Source of the DNA: an uncultured Eubacterium sp.
GTDB taxonomy: Bacteria; Bacillota; Clostridia; Lachnospirales; Lachnospiraceae
Assembly: GCA_910577295.1 (NCBI GenBank)
Contig: CAJTLS010000030.1
Coordinates: 17,888 to 28,803, forward strand
DNA: 10,916 nt
Reading direction: 5' to 3'
Shown: positions 1 through 7,000 of the stretch, one piece after another
Numbering within the stretch: the stretch's first letter is position 1
Layout: each line of letters begins with the position of its first letter
Notes under the pieces: generated by a model
The model's database searches: none
Seen by the model: the letters and a program-made list of their open reading frames with translations, nothing else
What the model was told of the DNA's origin: nothing
Made by a program: the position numbers and the translations under genes

Positions 1-1558
1 GCTCTGCCATTCCCTTTTCCGTCAGCGTCGGATTTATCGTAATCTCCCAGTCTCCAAAATTGTGATTGGTGGCCTCTATCACGGTATTTTCAACGAGAGC
101 AGATGTTTCTGCTGGAGTCGAATTTGTAAAGTTATAACCGCATTTTGAACAATGCCAATATTCGATATTTCCGTTATCGGTACAAGTAGCGTCTGTTGCT
201 TCCACCTTGGTGCAAGAATGCGCAGGCTGCGGGAAGCTAATTTGAAATTTAGCGGTTTTCCCCTCTCCACAATCATAAGTATACTCTACTTTGTTTTTAC
301 CGTTTCCCCCGAGATAGAGCAGCTTGCCGTCGAGCAGCTTGGAATTTGTCCAAGCACTTGCTTTATCCGAAATAAATCCTGCCGGAAGTGTCGAGAAGTC
401 CAACAAACACCCTGAAACATTATATATGTTGTCGCTACAGGTAAACGTAGTAACTCCCGTATTCGATAAATCAAGAGAGGTAAGCTGATTGAAGGAACAG
501 TGAAGAGTGGACAGTTTCGTAAGTCCCGTAACTTCCAGCGTCTGTAGCTGATTGTTGGCACAGTCAAGAGTGGACAGTTCCGTAAGTCCTGTAACTTCCA
601 GCGTCTGCAGCTGATTGTAGAAACAGGTAAGGTTATACAGATTTATGTTTTTGCTCACATCAAGGGCTGTAAGGTTGTTCCCAGAACAGTCCAGACTCCT
701 TATTTCGGTGAACAACTCTATTCCCGTCATATCGGAAATACCTTTCTCGCTTACATTTATTTCCTTAATGGCTGCAATTTCTTCATCACTTAAATAGCCA
801 TCTCTATTTTTATCAAACTGCAAGATATAAGTGCGGAAATTTTCGTCAGGAAAACTTGTTTCATTTATACCAGTGCCGGCAGAATATCCGCAGTCAGAGC
901 AGACTCCGTCGACAATACTGTGTTCTTTCAGTTCGCCGTACTCTGCACCGCAAATCGCGCAATTCGCTTTCACTGCACAGGTAGCCGTACCTCCTATGTG
1001 GTCATGTCCTGTCTTGGCAATATACCGATGTAAACTTGAATCGGCGGAAACTATAGTGCCGACTCTGGCTATCGTGTTTGGGATTTCTATCTGGTTTACC
1101 GGAACATATCCCATCTCTTTTAAACTTACGCCACCATTTTTGTCAATTTCATATCCTATGATTGTTATCCCCGAAAAGCTAGAACCCTGATATGTTGCCG
1201 CCAGAGGAACATAGCTTCTGGTAGCACTTGTACACATAGCAAATGCATTTGCATAAACTTTGGTGACGTGATTGGGTATGATGATCTCAGTAAGGCTCGT
1301 ACAGCCATAAAATGCACTGTCATAAATCATAGTGACCTCGTCTTCTATGACAATGTCTGTCACAGTTGATTTGTCTGACACTTTAGAACGCCACGCACTC
1401 GTTCCGCTGTTTGTTGTAACAGTCAGCACACCTGTTTCTGTGTTAAACGTATAACCGCTTCCTGTTATCTCCTCCGCTGAAGTAATAAACGGCATAGCCA
1501 TAAAAAACACAAACACCATATTCATGGCCGTTAAAAATGCAACCAGCCTCTTCCTCAT
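1..1558 (-). CDS. Secreted leucine-rich-repeat protein with EF-hand, 3' end outside window (partial)
   Basis: The frame is open from ATG 1558 to the left edge (519 codons, no stop), so the C-terminus is missing. The start is set by AGGAGGAGA at 1564-1572. Residues 1-28 look like a Sec signal peptide (basic MRKR, hydrophobic core, likely cleavage after TSA). Residues ~60-125 resemble BspA-type LRR_5 (SAFYGCTSLTEIIIP). Residues ~192-225 hold two CxxCG pairs. Residues 249-260 form a canonical EF-hand loop, DKNRDGYLSDEE. Residues ~270-390 carry about five 21-residue leucine-rich repeats of the CSGNNLTALDVS type. From residue 447 there is a second CxxCG module. Proteins of this layout are secreted or surface proteins of gut Bacillota; the ligand is unknown. 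It lies 48 nt after the sensor kinase gene with no terminator between, so it is probably co-transcribed with the two-component genes. Confidence 0.9.
   Translation of the reverse strand, partial: MRKRLVAFLTAMNMVFVFFMAMPFITSAEEITGSGYTFNTETGVLTVTTNSGTSAWRSKVSDKSTVTDIVIEDEVTMIYDSAFYGCTSLTEIIIPNHVTKVYANAFAMCTSATRSYVPLAATYQGSSFSGITIIGYEIDKNGGVSLKEMGYVPVNQIEIPNTIARVGTIVSADSSLHRYIAKTGHDHIGGTATCAVKANCAICGAEYGELKEHSIVDGVCSDCGYSAGTGINETSFPDENFRTYILQFDKNRDGYLSDEEIAAIKEINVSEKGISDMTGIELFTEIRSLDCSGNNLTALDVSKNINLYNLTCFYNQLQTLEVTGLTELSTLDCANNQLQTLEVTGLTKLSTLHCSFNQLTSLDLSNTGVTTFTCSDNIYNVSGCLLDFSTLPAGFISDKASAWTNSKLLDGKLLYLGGNGKNKVEYTYDCGEGKTAKFQISFPQPAHSCTKVEATDATCTDNGNIEYWHCSKCGYNFTNSTPAETSALVENTVIEATNHNFGDWEITINPTLTEKGMAE
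497..618 (-). repeat. Tandem 63-bp LRR units
   Basis: Two adjacent 63-bp units (497-555 compared with 560-618) differ at about 4 of 59 aligned positions. They encode successive 21-residue leucine-rich repeats sharing NQLQTLEVTGLT. Flanking repeats are more diverged, so this pair looks like a recent unit duplication inside the LRR domain. Confidence 0.85.
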
Positions 1559-1606
1559 AAAAATCTCCTCCTGTTCCATTCTTTATAAATGTACTTTAGC
1601 ACATCA

Positions 1607-2878
1607 CTATATCTTTACCATCACATCCAACAGAAAATATCCGTTTTCCGTATAGCAGGACATATCTCCGTCAAGCCGTTCCGCCGCTTCCCGTATGGCG
1701 GGAAGTCCGAAACCGTGTCCTGGCTCTGTCTTGCTGGTGGGAACTTCCTCCCCCCACGCCACATGCAGGCTGTCCAAACACCGGTTCTTAATGCGAATTA
1801 GGAGATATTCCCTGTGATACCGCATATGGACAGAAACTTCTCTTTTGTCTTTCTCAAGTTTCTTAAGGGCGTCGCAGGCGTTTTCCAACCCGTCCGCAAG
1901 AATACGGCACAAATCCATGTAAGGCAGTTCTTCCTCTCCTACCTGTATGTCCATCTTACACACCGCTGAAATTTCTTCCATTTTCCGGTGGTAGAAGGCA
2001 AGTGTGGCATTAATGTATGGATTAGCGCAGAACTGCCCCGACAGGGCGTCCATTTTCTTATCCATACCCGCCAGATACTCCGACGCCTCCTGTATTTTCC
2101 CCGCTGCGAGCAGACCGGAAAGAGTAGCTGTGTAACCTTTCATGTCATGCTTCATTTTACGGATGTTCTGCTGGTTGTCAAGCTGTGCCTCCAACGTATT
2201 TTTCTGTTCCTGCAGGATTCGCCCGCTCTGCCGTTTTCTGTGAAGCAGAAGCTGGCGGTACATGGCCACAAGAATCGTAGCATAAGTCATCGGCATCAGT
2301 AAAAGAATCAGCAGGAAAGCCGGCACTTCCTGCGGCCTTTTCGTTATTGTCACAGGGAAATTGGCAATGACGGCAAGCAGTATATAATAAAGCACCGTCA
2401 TCCCCGCACAAAGTCCCCACCCATCAATTACCGCCTCCTGCAATTCCATGTACGGTTTCCGTATACGGCGGACTGCTGCCCATTCCACCAACGGAAACAG
2501 CAGAAGCCGCCCGATAAACATCAGTACATACTGCTGCCCGCCCAAATAAAAATCCATAATATTTGTCACGGCAATAATCCACAATGCCACCGTGTCCGCC
2601 AGACAAAAAGTAAAGAAAAACTTGCCTTTTTTATCTCTGGACATAAACAGAAAGAATAAGAAACTCGGCAGAGTGCATGTCAAGATAAAGACCTTGCCCA
2701 TAAGCTCCGCCCCATATATTACCAACCCCGACACGTTCAGCAGGATGAGCGGCCCCATAATAATCCCCGTGAGCAGGAATGTTTTCTTTCGGGAATAACG
2801 GGAACGGTACAGCAGCATAAAAAGAATTAATATGTGGAACAGCGACCACAGCACGGATAAATCTCTGAGTATCGTCAT
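1607..2878 (-). CDS. Sensor histidine kinase, GHKL (AgrC/VirS-like) family
   Basis: The protein is 423 residues when started at ATG 2878. A TTG seven codons upstream would add 7 residues, but the ATG follows the regulator stop by 1 nt and has a GGGGGTGG ribosome site inside the upstream gene. The N-terminal ~205 residues form six or seven hydrophobic segments, then a short coiled-coil-like stretch. The phosphoacceptor region is KMKHDMKGY (His244), the N-box is LENACDAL (Asn333) and the G-box is GHGFGL (~387-392). This is the layout of HPK10-type kinases, whose membrane domain often senses peptides; they autophosphorylate on His and pass phosphate to a LytTR regulator. The cognate regulator is directly upstream. 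No AgrB/AgrD pair or exporter lies in the window, so the signal is unknown. Confidence 0.95.
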   Translation of the reverse strand: MTILRDLSVLWSLFHILILFMLLYRSRYSRKKTFLLTGIIMGPLILLNVSGLVIYGAELMGKVFILTCTLPSFLFFLFMSRDKKGKFFFTFCLADTVALWIIAVTNIMDFYLGGQQYVLMFIGRLLLFPLVEWAAVRRIRKPYMELQEAVIDGWGLCAGMTVLYYILLAVIANFPVTITKRPQEVPAFLLILLLMPMTYATILVAMYRQLLLHRKRQSGRILQEQKNTLEAQLDNQQNIRKMKHDMKGYTATLSGLLAAGKIQEASEYLAGMDKKMDALSGQFCANPYINATLAFYHRKMEEISAVCKMDIQVGEEELPYMDLCRILADGLENACDALKKLEKDKREVSVHMRYHREYLLIRIKNRCLDSLHVAWGEEVPTSKTEPGHGFGLPAIREAAERLDGDMSCYTENGYFLLDVMVKI

Positions 2879-2879
2879 C

Positions 2880-3590
2880 TTACCATTCCACCCCCTCAAA
2901 CAGTATCTCCTGATACCGTTTCTTTACTTCTGCATAATACCTTCTGGACACGGGAATCCTCTCTCCGGCAACCGTCAGCTCGGAGCCTCCCATGCTCTCT
3001 ACATGGTACATATTTACGATAAAACTCTGATGGCAGCGCAGAAATACCTCTCCGCATATCTGCCTCTCCAAATCATTTAACTTTCCCGTACTTTCCTGTG
3101 TCTTTCCATCCGTGCAGTATATGGAAAGCGTATGTCCCCTGCTGCTGATATGGCGTATCTTTCCATATGGGATTATTCCGCTCTTTCCCCACCACGAGTA
3201 GACAAGATTCTTTTCATTGCCGCCCAAACGTCCGGTAAGGTTTTTCTGCACTTTCCACAGCAATTTTCTGACACTCTCCTCTTCTATGGGTTTTATCAGA
3301 TATTGAACGGCATAGAGATCGTACGCCTCCCGATAAAAATCATCGCTGGTTGAAACAAAACAGATAAACGCCTCTTCCTGTACTCTGCAAAGCTTTTTCG
3401 CTAGCTCAATCCCATTCATGGATTTTCCTATAAAAATATCAAGCAGATACAAATCAAACTGTTTGTTCGCCCCTTCCACGTCCGCCCAAAGACTTTCCCC
3501 ATCAGAATAGATACTGACCTCCTGTTCTCCTAAATATTTTTTGAGAGTCAGCGCATCCTCCATACAGTCGTCACAGACTGCTATTCGCAT
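2880..3590 (-). CDS. LytTR-family response regulator
   Basis: The protein is 236 residues. ATG 3590 is chosen because AAGGAGG ends 6 nt upstream and the next residues, MRIAVCDD, begin a receiver domain. The ATGs at 3596 and 3638 are poorly placed for that site. The receiver domain (~1-118) has the acidic pair Asp7/Asp8, the likely phosphoacceptor Asp51 in YLLDIF, Ser80/Thr81 and Lys100-Pro101. A LytTR DNA-binding domain (~127-228) contains FLRCHQSFIVN and IPVSRRYYAEVKKRY. Family members bind paired ~9-bp direct repeats and often control virulence, bacteriocin or surface genes, including their own operon. The gene is followed after 1 nt by the sensor kinase, so the two are translationally close and almost certainly a pair. 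Confidence 0.95.
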   Translation of the reverse strand: MRIAVCDDCMEDALTLKKYLGEQEVSIYSDGESLWADVEGANKQFDLYLLDIFIGKSMNGIELAKKLCRVQEEAFICFVSTSDDFYREAYDLYAVQYLIKPIEEESVRKLLWKVQKNLTGRLGGNEKNLVYSWWGKSGIIPYGKIRHISSRGHTLSIYCTDGKTQESTGKLNDLERQICGEVFLRCHQSFIVNMYHVESMGGSELTVAGERIPVSRRYYAEVKKRYQEILFEGVEW

Positions 3591-3610
3591 AAGCATCCTC
3601 CTTAACAGAA

Positions 3611-3622
3611 TTGTATATACAA
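3611..3622. promoter_or_regulatory. 12-bp palindrome in the operon leader
   Basis: TTGTATATACAA is a perfect palindrome between the predicted promoter and the AAGGAGG site of the regulator gene. It could be a protein-binding site, but AT-rich palindromes of this length also arise by chance. Confidence 0.3.
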
Positions 3623-3672
3623 AAGAATCGATTTTCATTCCAACAGTCCTTTTGTAAAGAGATATATAATCT

Positions 3673-3707
3673 ATTATAACATATCGCTACTCTTTCTTTT
3701 ATGTCAA
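3673..3707 (-). promoter_or_regulatory. Predicted sigma-A promoter of the two-component operon
   Basis: On the minus strand a perfect TTGACA (3702-3707) is followed 18 nt later by TATGTT. An overlapping extended -10, TGTTATAAT (3673-3681), lies 5 nt further on. The TTGACA to TATAAT gap is 23 nt, too long for one classical promoter, so either the TATGTT pairing or the extended -10 alone is used. This places transcription start roughly 3660-3668 and leaves a leader of about 70-80 nt before the regulator start. Confidence 0.65.
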
Positions 3708-3748
3708 TTTTGTCGCAAATCATGCTAATTTTGCTGATTTTCAATCTT

Positions 3749-3841
3749 TCAGTCTTTTCGTGGAACCGCTTTTGAACGAGCCATAGTATGATGAAAAAAC
3801 GCCGTTCCATCAGTTTTCTGCATGACTTTCCCATTACTCAT
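3749..3841 (-). CDS. Candidate 30-residue peptide, unknown function
   Basis: The ATG at 3841 is preceded by GAGG with 6-nt spacing, and the frame ends at TGA 3749. It encodes a short basic peptide ending FFHHTMARSKAVPRKD. The same frame stays open upstream to an ATG at 3928 (59 residues in total, Lys/Arg-rich), but that start lacks a clear ribosome site. There is no signal peptide, no hydrophobic segment and no cysteine, so it does not look like AgrD or a typical exported pheromone. It lies upstream of the response regulator promoter and could be a leader peptide, an intracellular small protein or a remnant of a larger gene. I do not recognise the family. Confidence 0.4.
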   Translation of the reverse strand: MSNGKVMQKTDGTAFFHHTMARSKAVPRKD

Positions 3842-3935
3842 AGGTTTCCTCATCTTTCTAATAATAATATATAAAACTGATTCTTTATATTTTCTGGAAC
3901 GTTTCGCACTTTTGGGGTTCTTTACCATTCCATTA

Positions 3936-3989
3936 TCAATTTAATCTTTTTGCCAGTACCTCATATGCCTTCCTGTTCTGTTCAATCAA
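3936..3989 (-). CDS. Candidate 17-residue peptide ORF with TTG start
   Basis: A strong GAGGAGG (3997-4003) lies 7 nt before TTG 3989. The frame encodes a short amphipathic-looking peptide, IEQNRKAYEVLAKRLN, and stops at 3936. It begins 34 nt after the giant gene's stop. The ribosome site is unusually good for an intergenic region, but the ORF is so short that it may be a decayed gene start or chance. Confidence 0.22.
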   Translation of the reverse strand: MIEQNRKAYEVLAKRLN

Positions 3990-4011
3990 TCTTTTTCCTC
4001 CTCACAGGAAG
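3969..4011 (-). other. Long-loop stem after the giant gene
   Basis: CTTCCTGT and ACAGGAAG are perfect 8-bp complementary arms (4004-4011 and 3969-3976) around a 27-nt loop. The loop holds the GAGGAGG site and TTG start of the 17-residue ORF. No T run follows, so it is not a standard terminator. It could act as an mRNA 3'-end structure or modulate use of that ribosome site. Confidence 0.35.
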
Positions 4012-4022
4012 CATTCGCTTCT

Positions 4023-7000
4023 CTATTTCACTTTTACTTTGATTTTCTTTGCCACACCGTTGTTGGCAATGACATAGACCGTACAAGTTCCTTTCCCCTT
4101 TGCGGTAATTTTGCCTTTTTTGCTTACCATCGCCACTTTTTTATTTTCGGTGTAATACCGCAGCGCTTCCACATGCTTCAGAACTTTCTTCTTTTTGTTC
4201 CACAAGACAGTTTTCGCCCTGATCTGGAACTTATTTTTCGGCCTTAGTGTCACTTTGGCTTTGTTTACGGTAATCTTCTTTACATTGGTACGCTTCTCGT
4301 ATTTCATCGCCACATGGATGGTTGGGGATTTAGCGATATACTGCTTTTTCCCGTCCTCCATTTTGTAAGCGGCGATATAATACTTATAAGCTCTGTCCAC
4401 CTTTAACTTCTTATGGACAAATGCACGTTTTCCCGATGCCTTCACATTTGATATTTTCTTATAATTTTTCTTGCCGTCGCAGTATGACCAGTAAACTTCG
4501 TAGCCGGACGCACCTTTACACTTCAACCATGTCAGCCCGATGCTGTTTTTGCCTTTTTGCTTTCCGACTGCCAGAAGAATCGATAAATCCTTTCTTTTCT
4601 CTATTTGGTTCCCGGTCTGGCCATCTTCATTGGGAACAGGCGTAGATGTCGTTATTCCCAGCTGCGGCGTTCCACCCGGTGCTGGCGTTGCTGTTCCCGG
4701 CTGTGTTGTTTCCCCTGGCGTCGGCGTCGGTTCTGGCGGAGTCGGTGTTGGCTCCACCTGCCTCGGTGTATCTTTGTAGCAGATGGCATAGGTGGAAAAT
4801 TTGTCGCTTTCAAAGGTAAATTCCGCCGTTTCCTCGTCATATGTTCCTTCAATGACGTCGGTCTCCCCCTCATGCAGCCGTATGATCCGATAATTCCTTA
4901 CCATTAGCACATCTTTATTGCGGATTTCCTCCGGTATCACAACCGTGACGGATATTGGTCTGCCCGGTTCGCTGATTGACATCTTTCCACCGTCCCCTAC
5001 CCGCTTGAAAAGGGAGGCGTCAAAATACATCACTTCCGTGCCGGTTCCTACAACCGCTTCCGCCGCCTTTTCTACTTTTTCGCGGTCTGACGGGGCAATA
5101 TCCTCTGCTGGCGATACCTCTAACCAGATTTTCGCATCTACACCTTCGTTTACTTCTGCCTTTTCCTCCGGCGTCAATACTTCTGCCAGTTCCGCCTTAG
5201 AATTGTTCAGTACCGTATCCGGTGCACCGGGCAGCACCATTACCTCTTTCTGGATTTTTCCGGCATCCGGATCGTCTGGGACGGTTTCTGTCGGTTCAAT
5301 CGTCTGATATATCTTTATGCCACATATTTTACATACTTTATACTGCCTGCCAGGTTCTTTCTCCGTGGCCTCTTTTTCCACCGTCCACTGCTCTGGGAAT
5401 GTATGCCCATTGTTTACTTTGACCGTCACCGTGGTGGTATTGCCCGCCTTGTCTGTGGCAATAATAGTATACACCGTGCCGTCTGCCACGAGCGCATATG
5501 TTCCATCTGTCAATGTGACCTCCGTCCCGTTTACTGTTACTGTGTCAAGGTGCTCATCCGTCACCGTGACCGTCTTTGCCTCGCAATACGTCTTATGGTC
5601 CTCCACGCCTCTGATTTTCGGATCCGTGTCATCCTTAACCAGTTCATCCGTGCAAATATATGTCACATTCCCAGCGTTATCCGTAATCTCTGCATACATG
5701 TAGCCGGTCTCTTTATCAAGCACTACTGGCTGACTGTATGCCTGCCAGTCTATGCTGTCTTTGGCGGCATCAAATTCCTCCTGCGAGTAATTTTCGCAGA
5801 TATACGCATACCGAATTGACCGGATGCCGCTTCCGCCCTCATCTGCCGCCGTGATTTTGACAGTCTGACCACCTTTTACAAACATCATATCCCAGTCGGC
5901 ATATATCATTTCCTCCCAGAACATGCGGTCCGAAATGGAGATTTTTCCTTCCGGAGCGGTGGTGTCCCGTACCGTTACCGTCACCACGGTATCCGCTTCT
6001 ATATCAGTGATCTCATATCTTGTGTCGCTGATCTTCGCCAGTGCGCCATTTGTGACGGCGACCTGCGTCTCTGCTGGGTCATATCCGCTGTTCAGGTCAA
6101 AGGTTAACGTTACCTTCTCATGCCAGCACGCTTCTTCCTTGTCTGCCGTGATGCGGTAGCCTTTTTGCTCCGTCTTGCCCGGAAGTGTTACTGCCAGCAT
6201 CCTGCCGCTGCCGACTTCTACCTTTTTATCCGGGGAAACACTGTAATTTCTCGTAGCCTGATAGCGCACATAATAGATGCCGGAGGACAGATCTTTGATC
6301 TCGGTTCCTGCTATGGCCTTGTAAGCGTCCTCTCCCTCCCTGCGGTATTCCATAGCAGAAGTAACGCCCGCCAGCGCCCCGTCTGCTCTTCCCTTGATTG
6401 TCTCATTGGTGGCAGAGACGTCCGGTGCCTCCTGCTCCGCTTTGTAAATGACAACTTTGGCAGAGCCTTTTTCCGTCTTATAGCCGTCCTTTGCGATCTC
6501 ATAATAAACAACGTATTCGCCCGCATCCGTATATGTCGGACTCACACCAAGGCTGCAGTTATCCTTTGACGTGCCGTATTTGACCGCTGCACCCTCTGAC
6601 GTGCCGGACAACTTGATAGAAATCCCGTGTTCTGCCCCGTCATAGCTTCCCTCGTAGCCGTCTACCGTGATGCCCTTCATCTTCGTCAGGGTAATCTCCC
6701 AGGTGGCATTGACGCAATCCTTATAATTGCCCTTGCCCGCCACGTCAATCGTGTAAATACCGATTTCTGTCTTTGTCAGGTCACCGGACAGTGTGTAGTC
6801 TGTTCCCTCTGTAAGCACGGTATCCCCGTCTTTTACCGTCACCGCCGGTGTGATGGCCTCACCCGTTTTGTATTCCGTCTCGCTTGGCGTGACCGTGACC
6901 ACAATGCTGTCGTCTGTCAGGGATTTGGGTGCAATACTTACGGTAACGCTTCCCTCCGCTGTTTGATTCTCCTCTGTTTCATTTCCCCCTTCTGTGACCT

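Larger units (their letters stand above)
3591..4022. other. Intergenic region between giant protein gene and two-component operon
   Basis: This 432-bp AT-rich gap contains the predicted operon promoter, a 12-bp palindrome, two short minus-strand ORFs preceded by good ribosome-binding sites, and an 8-bp stem with a 27-nt loop just after the giant gene. I see no convincing rho-independent terminator (GC-rich stem plus T run) after the stop at 4023, no tRNA and no insertion-sequence ends. Confidence 0.7.

Noticed and set aside
79..567. Short minus-strand ORFs suggesting a broken gene at the left end
   Set aside because: They are out of frame with the real gene. Translation from ATG 1558 is open to the window edge without a frameshift, so there is no pseudogene here.
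2879..2899. TTG 2899 as start of the sensor kinase
   Set aside because: The ATG at 2878 sits 1 nt after the regulator stop with a purine-rich site upstream, and the seven extra residues add nothing membrane- or signal-like.
3571..3834. 87-codon minus-strand ORF upstream of and overlapping the response regulator start
   Set aside because: It overlaps the regulator in another frame, spans the predicted promoter and has no recognisable domain. The regulator start is better explained by AAGGAGG before 3590.
3749..3841. AgrD-type cyclic peptide precursor for the adjacent AgrC-like kinase
   Set aside because: The peptide has no cysteine, no amphipathic leader and no acidic tail, and no AgrB-like gene is in the window.
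4004..4020. Rho-independent terminator of the giant gene
   Set aside because: The GAAGC/GCTTC stem is only 5 bp and is followed by CTGTGAGG and not by a T run.
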